Assembly: GCA_903845055.1 (NCBI GenBank)
Contig: CAIMWF010000037.1
Location: 1 to 35,691 of the forward strand
DNA from: an uncultured Bacteroidales bacterium
Lineage (GTDB): Bacteria; Bacteroidota; Bacteroidia; Bacteroidales; FEN-979
Direction: 5' to 3'
Length of the DNA: 35,691 bases
Shown: positions 14,578 to 26,432 of the stretch, in pieces
Layout of the letters: every line of letters begins with the position of its first letter
Position numbering within the stretch: the stretch's first letter is position 1
The notes under the pieces: model-generated
Database searches by the model: none
What the model was told of the DNA's origin: nothing
The model's input: the letters and a program-made list of their open reading frames with translations, nothing else
Program-made: the position numbers and the translations under genes

Positions 14578-16368
14578 TTAAGAATCGAGTTTCAGTACGG
14601 CGAGGAAAGCCTTCTGCGGAACCTCGACGTTTCCTATCTGGCGCATTCTCTTCTTTCCTTTTTTCTGTTTTTCAAGCAATTTGCGTTTCCGGGTGATATC
14701 GCCGCCATAGCATTTGGCCGTAACATCCTTCCGGAGGGCCTTGACGGTTTCGCGCGCGATCACCTTGGCGCCGATGGCTGCCTGGATGGCAACGTCGTAT
14801 TGCTGGCGCGGTATGAATTCCTTGAGTTTTTCACAGAACCGGCGGCCGAAATCATAGGCGTTGTTGCGGGTGATGAGCGCCGAAAGGGCGTCAACGATCT
14901 CCCCGTTGAGGAGGATGTCGAGTTTCACCAGGTCGGCGGTCTGCCAGCCCGACGGGTGGTAATCGAACGATGCGTAACCTTTTGAAATGCTTTTCAGGCG
15001 GTCGTAGAAGTCGAAGACGATCTCGCCAAGCGGCAGTTCGACCGTGAGTTCGATGCGGTCGGTGGTGAGGTAAACCTGGTTTTTCAGCATCCCACGTTTG
15101 CCGACACACAGGGTCATGATGGCGCCGATGTACTCCGATTTGGTAATGATGTTCGCGGTGATGGTGGGTTCCTCGATCTTGTTGATGTAATTGGGTTCGG
15201 GCAGGCCTGAAGGATTGTAAACATCCATGACCTCGCCCTTGGTGGTATAGACCTTGTAGGAGACGTTGGGCACGGTGGTAATCACATCCATGTCGAATTC
15301 ACGATCGAGGCGTTCCTGTACGATTTCCATGTGCAGCAGCCCGAGGAACCCACAGCGGAAACCGAAGCCCAGTGCGGCGGACGCTTCCGGTTCGAAGGAG
15401 AGGGAGGCGTCGTTGAGCCTTAATTTTTCGAGCGAATCGCGCAATACTTCATAATCATCGGCGTCGGTTGGATAGATGCCGGCGAAGACCATCGGTTTCA
15501 CCCCGAGGAAACCCTCGATGATTTCGGTTGTGGGCCGGTCGACATGGGTGATGGTATCGCCCACCTGGACCTCTTTGCTGTTTTTGATGCCCGAGATGAT
15601 GTAGCCGACATCCCCTGCATAGACTGTGTCGCGGACCTCCTGTTTCAGCCGCAGGATGCCCACCTCGTCGGCACGGTAATCCATGCCGGTGGCGACAAAT
15701 TTCACATGGTCGCCCTTTTTGATCGAGCCGTTGAAAATCCTGTAATAGGCGATGACGCCCCTGAACGGGTTGAACAGTGAATCGAAGATAAGCGCCTGCA
15801 GGGGAGCTTCGGGGTCGCCTTTCGGACATGGAATCCGGGCTATGATGGCGTCGAGGACCTCGTCGATCCCGAGCCCGGTTTTTGCACTGACCGCGAGGAT
15901 TTCGTCGTGGTCGCAACCGAGCAGGTCGACGATCTGGTCTTTCACCTCTTCGATCATGGCGGCATCCATGTCTATTTTATTCAGAACCGGGATGATGGTC
16001 AGGTTGTGATCAATGGCAAGGTAAAGGTTCGAGATCGTCTGCGCCTGGATGCCCTGCGTCGCATCGACGACCAGGAGTGCCCCTTCGCATGCTGCGATGG
16101 CGCGTGATACTTCATACGAAAAATCGACATGCCCGGGGGTATCAATAAGGTTCAGGACATATTCCTCGCCGTTGTGAGGAAAATTCATCTGGATGGCATG
16201 GCTCTTGATGGTAATCCCGCGTTCGCGTTCAAGGTCCATATCATCCAGAACCTGTTCCTTTGAATCGCGTTCGGAGACCGTGTTGGTCCATTGTAACAAG
16301 CGGTCGGCCAGCGTCGATTTCCCGTGATCGATATGGGCAATAATACAAAAGTTGCGGAGATTTTTCAC
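14578..16368 (-). CDS. lepA: Elongation factor 4 (back-translocating GTPase LepA)
   Basis: This 596-aa translational GTPase acts on the ribosome, promoting back-translocation or assembly. G1 is AHIDHGKST (residues 11-19), followed by DTPGHVDF (G3) and NKID (G4). Domains II and III, an EF-G-like domain V and the LepA-specific C-terminal domain (ending [19 protein letters not shown]) are all present, and length is normal. The start codon is GTG (16368-16366), which gives the canonical [19 protein letters not shown]; no upstream ATG exists in frame. A complete promoter ends only 5 bases before this GTG, so the mRNA should have almost no leader. Confidence 0.97.
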   Translation of the reverse strand: MKNLRNFCIIAHIDHGKSTLADRLLQWTNTVSERDSKEQVLDDMDLERERGITIKSHAIQMNFPHNGEEYVLNLIDTPGHVDFSYEVSRAIAACEGALLVVDATQGIQAQTISNLYLAIDHNLTIIPVLNKIDMDAAMIEEVKDQIVDLLGCDHDEILAVSAKTGLGIDEVLDAIIARIPCPKGDPEAPLQALIFDSLFNPFRGVIAYYRIFNGSIKKGDHVKFVATGMDYRADEVGILRLKQEVRDTVYAGDVGYIISGIKNSKEVQVGDTITHVDRPTTEIIEGFLGVKPMVFAGIYPTDADDYEVLRDSLEKLRLNDASLSFEPEASAALGFGFRCGFLGLLHMEIVQERLDREFDMDVITTVPNVSYKVYTTKGEVMDVYNPSGLPEPNYINKIEEPTITANIITKSEYIGAIMTLCVGKRGMLKNQVYLTTDRIELTVELPLGEIVFDFYDRLKSISKGYASFDYHPSGWQTADLVKLDILLNGEIVDALSALITRNNAYDFGRRFCEKLKEFIPRQQYDVAIQAAIGAKVIARETVKALRKDVTAKCYGGDITRKRKLLEKQKKGKKRMRQIGNVEVPQKAFLAVLKLDS

Positions 16369-16373
16369 GGGAG

Positions 16374-16404
16374 CAAAGATACAAAATAACTTTTATCAAT
16401 CAAG
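16374..16404 (-). promoter_or_regulatory. Bacteroidota-type promoter of lepA, directly adjoining the start codon
   Basis: CTTG (16404-16401), exactly 19 bases, then TATCTTTG (16381-16374) followed by C: a full match to the consensus. Only 5 bases separate the -7 box from the GTG start. Confidence 0.75.
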
Positions 16405-16437
16405 GGGAGGAACAGGGCTGGGGAAAACGGGAAACAT

Positions 16438-16472
16438 GGCATCAGGCAACAGGCAATAGGCAATAGGCAGCC
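16438..16472. repeat. Heptanucleotide array, family C (GGCAATA)
   Basis: Five 7-base units on the plus strand: GGCATCA, GGCAACA, GGCAATA twice, and a decayed GGCAGCC. Across unit junctions the plus strand reads AATAGGC, which contains TAG. It lies 17 bases from a family B array. Confidence 0.8.
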
Positions 16473-16489
16473 AGTCAGCTACCACAGAA

Positions 16490-16510
16490 ATCGTAAATCG
16501 TAAATCCAAC
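16490..16510. repeat. Heptanucleotide array, family B (ATCGTAA), abutting a stop codon
   Basis: Two exact units ATCGTAA (16490-16496, 16497-16503) and a decayed third ATCCAAC, which touches the stop codon (TAG, 16512-16510) of the large surface protein. The same unit, four copies, occurs at 28267-28294. Confidence 0.75.
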
Positions 16511-19125
16511 TACCTCAATATCGTTACCGACCCGTGCAGGTTACGCTGGATGGTCCCTGCAAGTGTGATTTCAAATACGTCGCAGATATAAAAATAGGTG
16601 CCGTCGCTGCAGGGCTGGTGGGTCGACTTGTCCCTCCCGTCCCACCTGATGTCGGGGTCGCGGGTTTCGAACACCTCCTTTCCCCAGCGGTCGAAAATCT
16701 TCATATTCACCTCGCTCACGGAGGAGTATGGAAAGGGTATGAAAAAATCGTTTTTGCCATCCCCGTTGGGCGTAAAGAGGTTCGGCAGCCTGTACAGGCA
16801 TTCGCTGCCGGCGGTGATGTCGATGCAGACAATATTGCTCATCTGGCTGCGGTTGCCCACCGAATCGACCGCAACCACGCCGTAACAGCCTACGATGGTC
16901 TGGGGCGGCCTGTGGGTGTAAACGGTATCATGGGCATCGGTGATTGAATCGATCAGTTTTGGTTTGCCCTGGTTTTGCGTATAGTATATGTAGTACCTCG
17001 CCACATCGTTCTGGCAGGTGTCAACCGGTTTTCTCCAGGATAACACGTTGGTTCCCTCCTTGCAATTCGTCGCAACGGTTAACCTGGGAGGACAGGGGGG
17101 GATGTTATCGACCGGAACGGTACAGGTTTCCTGTGAAAGGTTGATAATCGGATCTACAAAGCCTCCCGCTGAATATTTCCCGGTACTCCGGATCTTGTAA
17201 CAATACGTGAGCCCATTGACAAGTCCCTTGTCGGTGTAAGCGGGGGTGAGGCTCATTCCCACCGAATCGTAGGTGTTGGCGCCGGGATTCTTGCGGAATA
17301 CGGCAAAGCGCAGGTTCGTCCACGGGGTCTGGCTGGTCCATGCAAGCCTCACCTTCCGGTCGGTGGGAGCGGCTGAAAGGTACATCGAAGCCGCCTGCTG
17401 CGACGATCCGATCAGGAATCGGTTCCCGGGGGTCAGGTTGTAGAGGTCGATGCGGTAATGAAAGCCGAACAGCTTCGTGTTCAGGAGTGTGTCGGTTATG
17501 ATGGTGTCGTTCAGGTTTGACAGGGAGTCGGTCAGCACAAACAGCCCGGGGTTGTCCGACCTTGACCGCGCCACGATGTATTTGTACGGCCCGGGCGCCT
17601 GCACCGGGTCGATTTCGGTAGGCTTCGACCAGGCCAGGTAAACAGACCCGTTGGTTTCACTGGTTGTTTTTATACTCACGTTGGTGATTACGGGAACATC
17701 CTTTATCAGGGTGGCGCATGCCTCGTTGGAGGCGTAACTTTCGGCAGCATCGGGATAGGTTGCCACCACCATGTAACAATACTTGAGCCCGCGCACCAGC
17801 CCGCTTCCCTGGTTGTCGTCGAGATAGGTGGTCCGGGTAATGTCGCTGAACACCGATATTTTACGGTATCCGAGGTAGGCGGGAACCCCGGTTTCGCAAT
17901 AGGAGTGCACATAGCCGGTAGAATCAGCCTTTCGCCACACTTCGTAACCGGTGGCATTGGCACAGGTGTAATTGTCCCAGTTCAGGGTGATGGTATTCCC
18001 CAGGGGGACTGCTGTGAGTTTTGTCGGTGCCGGGCCCACCACCAGGATGTTGACCGACTTCAATGAGGCAAGGTTGACCGGCTGCCCGTCGTCCTTTGCC
18101 TTGAAGAAAACCTGGTAATGATGTTTTTTTACATGGTTGCAAACGGTATTCCAGTGAAACACTGCCTGCGTATGGCCAAGCCCGGTAACTGGATTAGGGT
18201 CAAGGGTTGCGGGACTGTCGGCCAGGATGAAGGGACCGCCGGTGCCCGAGAGGGTCACGTTGTTGCTGTCGGGGTCGGAGGCTTTGACCACAAAACGAAG
18301 GTTTTTCCCGGCTTCGATGCATGTGTCCTGCACCGGGTCGATTTGCGGGGGCCGGTTGTTGCAGGCCACCACGATGATCTGCATGTCGCGCAAAACGCTC
18401 CCGATCTTAACGCCGCCCCGCCATTCCTCTATCAGGATGGCAATATTGAATTCACCCTGCTGTTCGGGGCTGTCCCACAGGAAATCACCCGTGACCGAAT
18501 CGAGCGAGATCTTGTGCAAGGCCTGGGGGAAGGTGTATCCCGGGATGATTTGTCCCTGCGCACCCCGGCAAGGAACCAGTTTATATGACAAACTGTCCCC
18601 GTCGGGATCGTAGGCTCCCGGGTTGTGGTAAAAGGGCTGTCCGACACACCCGTTGTCGACCGGGGGAACGAGCAGTATAGGTGAATCATCAAAACCCGAG
18701 ATAAAGGGGCTGATGGTGAGTTCACAATAGATGTACATCGGGGTGTTGATCGAATTGGGAATGTTGATGATGCCGCCATTCCGGTTCGGGTCTTCGCAGG
18801 AGATGACATAGTGCGCCGGCCCGCTGAAGGTATGCTGACCGTGGTAAACATTGTAGGTGATGTCATCCGGCAGGTTTGTCTCAATGTCACGGTGTACGTC
18901 GGAGGAGGTTCCGTCGCCCCAGTTCACCGTCAGGTAGTCGCGGTAGATGTTGGCCGGGCTGGGGGTGAAGGTATATGAGGTGAGCGTTAGCTCGTAAGTG
19001 TTCAGGTAGAGATGCTTGAATGACATTTCCGCAGCACGCTGGTGGGTGGCGAAAACATGCAGCGGGGTGACTGCATACGACAACAGGATCAGCAAAACAA
19101 GGCGCAAAATCAATTGTCTCGGCAT
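16510..19125 (-). CDS. Large secreted surface protein with gliding-motility/T9SS type B C-terminal domain
   Basis: This 871-aa protein has a signal peptide (about residues 1-26). The N-terminal domain is typical of CHU_C-type proteins (THQRAAEMSFKHLYLNTYELTL, with VNWGDGT like a PKD repeat). Ig/cadherin-like regions with DPDGDSLSYKL and DPDSNNVTLSG follow, then several fibronectin type III-like modules (for example GNTITLNWDNYTCANATGYEVWRK). It ends in the type B sorting domain LPNLFTPNGDGKNDFF...IFDRWGKEVFE...WDGRD...DGTYFYIC. This tail directs export by the type IX system and cell-surface attachment. It is probably an adhesin or structural surface protein; no catalytic motif is seen. No other T9SS gene is in the window. 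Heptanucleotide arrays follow the stop codon. Confidence 0.9.
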   Translation of the reverse strand: MPRQLILRLVLLILLSYAVTPLHVFATHQRAAEMSFKHLYLNTYELTLTSYTFTPSPANIYRDYLTVNWGDGTSSDVHRDIETNLPDDITYNVYHGQHTFSGPAHYVISCEDPNRNGGIINIPNSINTPMYIYCELTISPFISGFDDSPILLVPPVDNGCVGQPFYHNPGAYDPDGDSLSYKLVPCRGAQGQIIPGYTFPQALHKISLDSVTGDFLWDSPEQQGEFNIAILIEEWRGGVKIGSVLRDMQIIVVACNNRPPQIDPVQDTCIEAGKNLRFVVKASDPDSNNVTLSGTGGPFILADSPATLDPNPVTGLGHTQAVFHWNTVCNHVKKHHYQVFFKAKDDGQPVNLASLKSVNILVVGPAPTKLTAVPLGNTITLNWDNYTCANATGYEVWRKADSTGYVHSYCETGVPAYLGYRKISVFSDITRTTYLDDNQGSGLVRGLKYCYMVVATYPDAAESYASNEACATLIKDVPVITNVSIKTTSETNGSVYLAWSKPTEIDPVQAPGPYKYIVARSRSDNPGLFVLTDSLSNLNDTIITDTLLNTKLFGFHYRIDLYNLTPGNRFLIGSSQQAASMYLSAAPTDRKVRLAWTSQTPWTNLRFAVFRKNPGANTYDSVGMSLTPAYTDKGLVNGLTYCYKIRSTGKYSAGGFVDPIINLSQETCTVPVDNIPPCPPRLTVATNCKEGTNVLSWRKPVDTCQNDVARYYIYYTQNQGKPKLIDSITDAHDTVYTHRPPQTIVGCYGVVAVDSVGNRSQMSNIVCIDITAGSECLYRLPNLFTPNGDGKNDFFIPFPYSSVSEVNMKIFDRWGKEVFETRDPDIRWDGRDKSTHQPCSDGTYFYICDVFEITLAGTIQRNLHGSVTILR

Positions 19126-19154
19126 AGCATACAGGAGCTTGGGATAAGCAACGT

Positions 19155-19162
19155 CAAAAGTA
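19155..19162 (-). promoter_or_regulatory. -7 box for the surface-protein gene
   Basis: TACTTTTG matches TAnnTTTG and ends 29 bases before the ATG. No TTG at the proper distance is seen. It is divergent from the relA/spoT promoter. Confidence 0.45.
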
Positions 19163-19200
19163 ATAATTTTCCTCGCGCCGGGAGAGATATCGGCGCATTA

Positions 19201-19233
19201 TTTCAAACCATTCTGAATTTTAAATTAAATTTG
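19201..19233 (+). promoter_or_regulatory. Promoter of the relA/spoT gene
   Basis: TTTC (19201-19204), 21 bases, then a perfect -7 box TAAATTTG (19226-19233) followed by C, 28 bases before the ATG. The -33 part is one base off and two bases wide of the ideal spacing. Confidence 0.5.
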
Positions 19234-19261
19234 CATCCCATAATGAAACCAGCCAGCAACG

Positions 19262-21481
19262 ATGTACCAGCAGGAACCGGAAATTGAGAAACAGGAAATC
19301 ATAAAGCGCTACCGTAACCTTCTGCGTGTCTGGAAACCGAAAAATCCCGAGGATAAAAAAATTGTAAAGAAGGCCTTTAAGATGGCCCTGGAGGCACATA
19401 AGGACATGCGCCGCAAAACCGGGGAACCCTATATCTATCATCCCCTGAGCGTTGCGACGATTGCCGTCGGCGAGATCGGGCTCGGGGCGACCTCGATCGT
19501 GTGCGCCTTGCTGCACGATGTGGTGGAGGATACCGAATACACCCTCGAGGACATCCGCGGTCTTTTCGGTGACAAAGTGGCAACCATCATCGACGGACTG
19601 ACCAAGATCAAGGGAATATTCGACCAGCAGACCACCTCCATCAACGCCGAGAATTTCAAGAAGATCCTGCTGACCCTTTCGGACGACGTGAGGGTGATCC
19701 TCATCAAACTGGCCGACCGCCTGCACAACATGCGGACCCTGCACGCCCTTGGTCATGAAAAACAATTGAAAATATCGTCGGAAACCATCATCCTGTATGC
19801 ACCCCTGGCGCATCGCCTTGGGTTGCATGCCATCAAGAGTGAACTGGAAGACCTGGCGCTGAAATATACCGAACCCGAGGTTTACGCGAACATCTCGAGG
19901 AAACTCCGCGAAACGGCGGCCGACCGGAACCGTTTTGTCAACAAATTCATCTACCCGATCAAGCAGGCCCTGACAAAAAAAGGGATCACCTTCGACATCA
20001 AGGCAAGGGAAAAATCGATCGCGGCCATCCGGCTGAAGATGCAGAAAAAGGAGGTGCCGTTCGAGGAGATCTACGACATTTTCGCGATCAGGATCGTCAT
20101 CGATTCTCCCATCGAAACCGAGAAGGCCGATTGCTGGAAGGTGTATGCGGCCATCACCGACTCGTACCGCCCCAACATGGAAAGGCTGCGCGACTGGATC
20201 TCCATTCCCAAAGCCAACGGATATGAGGCGCTGCACACCACCGTGATGAGCCATACCGGCGAGTGGGTCGAGATACAGATCAGGTCGCGGCGCATGGATG
20301 AAATTGCCGAGAAAGGTTACGCCGCCCACTGGAAATACAAGGAGGCCATGCATGTGAACCGGCAACTCGACAACTGGCTCGACCGCATCAAGGAGATGAT
20401 CGAAAGCCCGGATGCCGATGCGCTTTCGTTTCTCGATGATGTCAAAGGCTATTTCTTCCTCGACGAAATTTCAGTATTTACCCCCCAGGGTGAATTGCGG
20501 ACCCTGCCGGCCAATTCATCCGTGCTCGATTTTGCCTATGCCATTCACAGTGAACTGGGCGACACCTGCATCGGCGCGAAGGTTGACAAGAAGCTGGCTG
20601 CCATCAACCACACGCTGAAAAACGGGCAGCAGGTGGAGATAATCACCTCCACCAAGCAAAGCCCGAAGGAAGAGTGGCTGGGCTACGTGGTCACGACCAG
20701 GGCCAAAACCAATATCAAGATCGCGGTAAGGCACGAAAAAAAGAAATTTGCAAAACAGGGCCGGGAGAAACTGGGAAAATGGTTTTTGCAGCTGGGCATC
20801 GAATTCTCGAATGAGAATATCAAGCGGTTCATCACGGCGAGCAACTTCAACAGCCTGACCGACCTCTATTACGCGGCGGCCCAGGACACCATCGGGATCA
20901 AGGATGTGAAGTCGTTTGCCGCATCCAGTTTCAGGAACGGATGGCTTAATTTCGTTTCAAAAAACACCCCCAAAGGGAGAAAATCACCGGAGACCGACGA
21001 GGCTCCGAAAATTCCTGAAGCAGCGGAGCACCCTGCACATTTCAGTCCTGAAAACCCGGGTCCGCTGAACTACGAGGTGGCCCCCTGCTGCAACCCGATT
21101 CCCGGCGATGAGGTGATCGGCTTCACCCGCGACAACTACCTGCCCATCCAGATCCACCGGACAAAATGCGCCAAAGCCCAGGAGATGATGACTGTATACG
21201 GCAACCACATGGTCAAGGTGAACTGGACCAACAACGAATCTTTTTCCTTCCTGTCGGATATCAAAGTGACCGGTATCGACAAAAAGGGACTCATCAATGA
21301 AATAACACGCATCATTTCGAACGATCTTAATCTGAATATCAAGTCGTTCCATATCGAGGCTGAAAATGGTCTCACCCAGGGATCGATCACATTGTACGTT
21401 CAGAATGTCGAAAATCTGAATGAAGCACTTCATAATCTGACCCTGATTGAGGGCATCACCCATGTTGACAGGATCGACTGA
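19262..21481 (+). CDS. Bifunctional (p)ppGpp synthetase/hydrolase, RelA/SpoT family
   Basis: This 739-aa cytosolic enzyme makes and degrades the stringent-response alarmone. The HD hydrolase domain (about residues 40-190) keeps His60, His85-Asp86 and the following HDVVEDT signature, so hydrolysis is likely active. The synthetase domain (about 230-345) has IYDIFAIRIV, PKANGYEALHTTV and EIQIRSRRMDEIAEKGYAAHW. A TGS domain (about 395-460, SVFTPQGELRTLPANSSVLDFAYAIHSELG), a helical/zinc-finger-like region with a CC pair (AVPCCNPIP-like block) and a C-terminal ACT domain follow. Length is full. Whether it is the Rel or SpoT type of this organism cannot be fixed without the second copy. A fur-like gene and purA follow on the same strand. 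Confidence 0.94.
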   Translation: MYQQEPEIEKQEIIKRYRNLLRVWKPKNPEDKKIVKKAFKMALEAHKDMRRKTGEPYIYHPLSVATIAVGEIGLGATSIVCALLHDVVEDTEYTLEDIRGLFGDKVATIIDGLTKIKGIFDQQTTSINAENFKKILLTLSDDVRVILIKLADRLHNMRTLHALGHEKQLKISSETIILYAPLAHRLGLHAIKSELEDLALKYTEPEVYANISRKLRETAADRNRFVNKFIYPIKQALTKKGITFDIKAREKSIAAIRLKMQKKEVPFEEIYDIFAIRIVIDSPIETEKADCWKVYAAITDSYRPNMERLRDWISIPKANGYEALHTTVMSHTGEWVEIQIRSRRMDEIAEKGYAAHWKYKEAMHVNRQLDNWLDRIKEMIESPDADALSFLDDVKGYFFLDEISVFTPQGELRTLPANSSVLDFAYAIHSELGDTCIGAKVDKKLAAINHTLKNGQQVEIITSTKQSPKEEWLGYVVTTRAKTNIKIAVRHEKKKFAKQGREKLGKWFLQLGIEFSNENIKRFITASNFNSLTDLYYAAAQDTIGIKDVKSFAASSFRNGWLNFVSKNTPKGRKSPETDEAPKIPEAAEHPAHFSPENPGPLNYEVAPCCNPIPGDEVIGFTRDNYLPIQIHRTKCAKAQEMMTVYGNHMVKVNWTNNESFSFLSDIKVTGIDKKGLINEITRIISNDLNLNIKSFHIEAENGLTQGSITLYVQNVENLNEALHNLTLIEGITHVDRID

Positions 21482-21501
21482 TGAAAATATTTCTATTTTT
21501 A

Positions 21502-21534
21502 TTTGTTCTAAATACTGATAAATGTCTATCTTTA
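21502..21534 (+). promoter_or_regulatory. Probable promoter of the fur-like/purA pair
   Basis: TTTG (21502-21505), 21 bases, then TATCTTTA (21527-21534), one mismatch to TAnnTTTG, 16 bases before the ATG. The transcript would have a short leader. Confidence 0.45.
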
Positions 21535-21550
21535 TGCCAAATTTCCAGAT

Positions 21551-22003
21551 ATGATCAAGAAACCCACTGAAGATGTGTTTGAAACCGTGTCGGGCATGTT
21601 TACCGAATACCTCGAACGACACGGACATCGGAAAACTCCTGAACGCTACACAATTTTAAAAGAGATTTTTGCTACCGAAGGTCATTTTGATATTGAAACC
21701 CTCTATATCAGGATGAAAAATCACAAATACCGTGTAAGCAGGGCGACTCTTTACAACACCATTGAATTGCTGCTCGATTGCGGCCTGGTGACCAAGCACC
21801 AGTTTGGAACCAACTACGCCCAGTTTGAAAAATCGGCATTGCTGAAGCAGCATGACCATTTCATTTTTGACGATTCCGGCGAGGTCATCGAATTTTACGA
21901 CCCGAGGATCGAAGAGGTCAAGGCCCATGTTGAAGAGATGTTCAATGTTAAAATAAACCATTACGCGCTTACCTTTTACGGTCAGTCGAAATCGAAGAAG
22001 TAA
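21551..22003 (+). CDS. Fur-family transcriptional regulator lacking the structural CxxC pairs
   Basis: This 150-aa protein has the Fur winged HTH (about residues 15-90: [14 protein letters not shown], then [21 protein letters not shown] as recognition helix) and the dimerisation domain with [24 protein letters not shown]. The His-rich metal site (KQHDH, and the C-terminal NHYALTFYG) is kept. At the place where most Fur proteins have CxxC (as in HLICLDCGK) this one has FDDSG, and no second CxxC follows. It should therefore sense metal without the structural zinc. Its targets cannot be read here. The start codon of purA lies 9 bases after its stop, so the two are co-transcribed. Confidence 0.9.
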   Translation: MIKKPTEDVFETVSGMFTEYLERHGHRKTPERYTILKEIFATEGHFDIETLYIRMKNHKYRVSRATLYNTIELLLDCGLVTKHQFGTNYAQFEKSALLKQHDHFIFDDSGEVIEFYDPRIEEVKAHVEEMFNVKINHYALTFYGQSKSKK

Positions 22004-23302
<1,299 letters not shown>

Positions 23303-23305
23303 TTC

Positions 23306-26300
23306 CTACAATTTCCGCTTTACTTCAATCTGTTCGTAGCCTTCAACGATGTCGCCAACCTGGATGTCGTTGAAGTTCTCGATGTTCAGTCCGCATTCGT
23401 AACCCGTAAGCACCTCTTTCACGTCGTCCTTGAAACGTTTCAGCGAACCCAGGTTGCCGGTCCAGACCACAATTCCGTCACGGATCACGCGGATCTTCGT
23501 ATTGCGGGTAACCTTTCCGTCGAGCACCATGCAGCCGGCCACCGTGCCGACCTTGGTGATCCTGAAGACATCGCGTACTTCGATATTGCACAGGATCTTT
23601 TCTTCGATTTCGGGCGACAACATGCCCTCGATGGCAGCCTTGATCTCTTCGATGGCCTGGTAGATGATGGAATAGAGGCGGATGTCGATCTGTTCGGCTT
23701 CGGCCAGTTTGCGGGCGCTTACCGAAGGCCTTACCTGGAACCCCACGATGACTGCATTGGACGCAGAGGCGAGCAATACGTCCGATTCGGTGATGGCACC
23801 GACCGATTTGTGGATGACATTGACCATGACCTCTTCGTTCGAAAGCTTGAGGAGGGAGTCGGACAAAGCTTCGACCGATCCGTCAACATCGCCCTTCACA
23901 ATGATGTTCAGCTCCTTGAAGTCGCCGATTGCGATCCTGCGTCCGATTTCATCGAGGGTGATGTGTTTCTGAGTGCGTAGACCCTGTTCGCGCTGCAACT
24001 GAAGGCGTTTTGTCGCAATGGCTTTTGATTCCTTTTCATCGGCCATGACATTGAACCCGTCGCCGGCCTGGGGTGCGCCGTTCAGTCCGAGCATCAGCAT
24101 GGGTTGTGACGGGCCTGCCTCGCGGATCTGGATGTTCCGTTCGTTGTACATCGCCTTGACCTTTCCGTAGGTGGCGCCTGCAAGGACGATATCGCCCACA
24201 CGCAGCGTGCCGTTCTGAACAAGAAGTTTCGACACATAGCCACGACCTTTGTCAAGCGATGATTCAACGACGGTACCGGTGGCAAGTCGTGTCGGGTTTG
24301 CTTTCAGGTTGAGCATTTCAGCCTCGAGCAGAACCTTTTCGAGCAACAGGTCGACATTGGTACCAACCTTGGCCGAAATTTCCTGGGTCTGGTATTTGCC
24401 ACCCCATTCTTCGACGAGGATATTCATTTTTGAAAGCTCTTCGCGAATCTTTTCCGGGTTGGCGTTGGCCTTATCCATTTTATTGAATGCAAACACGATG
24501 GGTACGCCGGCAGCAAGGGCATGGTTGATGGCTTCGCGAGTTTGCGGCATGACGGTTTCATCGGCAGCGATCACGATGATGGCTACGTCGGTGATGCTGG
24601 CACCGCGGGCACGCATGGCTGTAAAGGCTTCGTGACCCGGCGTGTCGAGGAAGGTGATCTTCTTTCCATCCTCGCGCATCACTTCGTAGGCGCCGATGTG
24701 CTGGGTGATGCCGCCGGCTTCGCCGGCAACAACGTTGGTACTCCTGATAAAGTCGAGCAACTTGGTTTTCCCGTGGTCAACATGGCCCATGACGGTCACG
24801 ATCGGCGGCCGGTCGGCCATGTCCTCGGGTTTGTCGGGCTCATTTTGCTTGATGGCTTCCTGTACCTCGACACTGACGAATTCGACCTTGTGGCCGAACT
24901 CTTCGGCAACGAGGGTCAGCGTTTCGGCGTCGAGGCGCTGGTTGATCGACACGAACATGCCCAGGGCCATGCAGGTGGAGATGACATCGGTGACCGGCAC
25001 GCTGAGCATGGAAGCCAGTTCGTTGGCTGTGACGAACTCGGTGACCTTGATCACGCGTTTGCCTTCCTCCATCCGTTCCTGTTCCTGGTGCATCTGCTGG
25101 CTCACCGCATCGCGCTTCGCCTTGCGGTATTTGGAGGCCTTTGATTTCCCCGAGGGGCTTAACCTTGCAAGTGTCTCCTTGATCTGCTTTTCGATGTCCT
25201 CTACCGTAACTTCTGATTTCTGAACATCCTTCTGTGATTTCTTATCTTTGGCCAGGGTCAGTTTATGACCGCTGGCACGCGGGGCATCGGCAGGCGTAAC
25301 CGTTACGCTACCGGTGGGGGTACCCTCTTCGCCCTGGCGTTTAATGCGGCGGCGTTTCTTTTTCTTCGATTTCAGTGTTTCGTCCGATGATGAGGCGACG
25401 GGCTGCGGCTTTCTCTTTTCGAATTTCTTGGGTTCGGGGAGCTGCATGGAGCCCAGGATCGTCGGGCCTTCCAGGATGATCCGTTCGGTGGGGAGGAAAT
25501 TGGATTCCTGCACCGGTTCTGCCGGTTTGATTATTTCGGGAACGACAACCACTTCCTGCACGGGAGGTGCGGCCTCTTCATGAATTTCAGCAGCGGGGGC
25601 AGGGGCTTCAGCAATTTTTTCAGGTTCCCTGGTTTCGGGTGGTGCCACGGGGGCTTCGGCCGGTGCGGGTTTTTCCTTGACCTTCCTGACCATTTTTTTA
25701 TCGAAAATTGCCAGGTCCATCTTCCCGACAATCTTCAGATCGCCGGTTGTCTGTTTTTCGGGTTCCGGTTCGGGAACTGCAGGGATCTCTTCAACCTGCG
25801 TTACTGACTCGTTAACAGGGGGTTCGGCAACTTTGACCTCCTGCACAGGCGGGTGGACCATGACGGGTTCGGTAACCGGAGCCTCATGAACGACGGCAAC
25901 GGGTGCAGGTTCAGCCGCGACGGGCGGCTCGGCCGCTTGCGCCGGCATAGCCGGAGCCTCGGGCTGAAGGGGTGCGGGCGCCTCTGCCGGTGCCGGGGGA
26001 ACTTCCTCCTTTTTGGCAACGGGGGCAGGCTCTTTAACCGGTGGCTTTACAAAAACATCCTTGGGTTTCCTGGCAACATCGTATTGCTTTTTTTCAAAAT
26101 CGATGGAGACATTCTTGATAAACAGGTCGTCAAGTTCCTTCTCCCGGTCCTTGGAGGCCGTCTTTTTATCCTCGATGGTGATGGTCTCATGCGCAGTGAA
26201 CTGCAGCCCGATCTTTTTTGCCTCTTCCTTGACATGTTTCTCCGATGCGAATTCCTTCATCAGGAGGGTATACATATCCTGTGTCAGTTTCGCATTGGGA

Positions 26301-26413
26301 TCCATATCGATCGGGAAACCCTTTTTATTAAGGAAATCCACCACGGTCTTCATCCCAATGTTGAATTCCCGTGCAGCTTTGCTTAATCTGGTACTAGTTA
26401 CGCCTTCACTCAT
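23306..26413 (-). CDS. infB: Translation initiation factor IF-2
   Basis: This 1035-aa GTPase recruits initiator tRNA to the 30S subunit. An IF2_N domain (about residues 8-60) is followed by a long Ala/Pro/Glu-rich low-complexity region (about 130-380), a basic linker (about 380-450) and a second IF2_N-like domain. The G domain has [10 protein letters not shown] (G1), GGITQHIG (G2), DTPGHEAF (G3) and FNKMDK (G4), then domains II to IV with the C-terminal initiator-tRNA-binding beta barrel. The long linker is usual in Bacteroidota. It is the last gene of rimP-nusA-infB, 19 bases after nusA. Confidence 0.97.
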   Translation of the reverse strand: MSEGVTSTRLSKAAREFNIGMKTVVDFLNKKGFPIDMDPNAKLTQDMYTLLMKEFASEKHVKEEAKKIGLQFTAHETITIEDKKTASKDREKELDDLFIKNVSIDFEKKQYDVARKPKDVFVKPPVKEPAPVAKKEEVPPAPAEAPAPLQPEAPAMPAQAAEPPVAAEPAPVAVVHEAPVTEPVMVHPPVQEVKVAEPPVNESVTQVEEIPAVPEPEPEKQTTGDLKIVGKMDLAIFDKKMVRKVKEKPAPAEAPVAPPETREPEKIAEAPAPAAEIHEEAAPPVQEVVVVPEIIKPAEPVQESNFLPTERIILEGPTILGSMQLPEPKKFEKRKPQPVASSSDETLKSKKKKRRRIKRQGEEGTPTGSVTVTPADAPRASGHKLTLAKDKKSQKDVQKSEVTVEDIEKQIKETLARLSPSGKSKASKYRKAKRDAVSQQMHQEQERMEEGKRVIKVTEFVTANELASMLSVPVTDVISTCMALGMFVSINQRLDAETLTLVAEEFGHKVEFVSVEVQEAIKQNEPDKPEDMADRPPIVTVMGHVDHGKTKLLDFIRSTNVVAGEAGGITQHIGAYEVMREDGKKITFLDTPGHEAFTAMRARGASITDVAIIVIAADETVMPQTREAINHALAAGVPIVFAFNKMDKANANPEKIREELSKMNILVEEWGGKYQTQEISAKVGTNVDLLLEKVLLEAEMLNLKANPTRLATGTVVESSLDKGRGYVSKLLVQNGTLRVGDIVLAGATYGKVKAMYNERNIQIREAGPSQPMLMLGLNGAPQAGDGFNVMADEKESKAIATKRLQLQREQGLRTQKHITLDEIGRRIAIGDFKELNIIVKGDVDGSVEALSDSLLKLSNEEVMVNVIHKSVGAITESDVLLASASNAVIVGFQVRPSVSARKLAEAEQIDIRLYSIIYQAIEEIKAAIEGMLSPEIEEKILCNIEVRDVFRITKVGTVAGCMVLDGKVTRNTKIRVIRDGIVVWTGNLGSLKRFKDDVKEVLTGYECGLNIENFNDIQVGDIVEGYEQIEVKRKL

Positions 26414-26432
26414 TGAGCAAAATTATGGTTTT

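Noticed and set aside
16510-19125. Local type IX secretion gene cluster
   Set aside because: Only the sorted cargo protein is present; no Por/Gld/Spr component was found near it.
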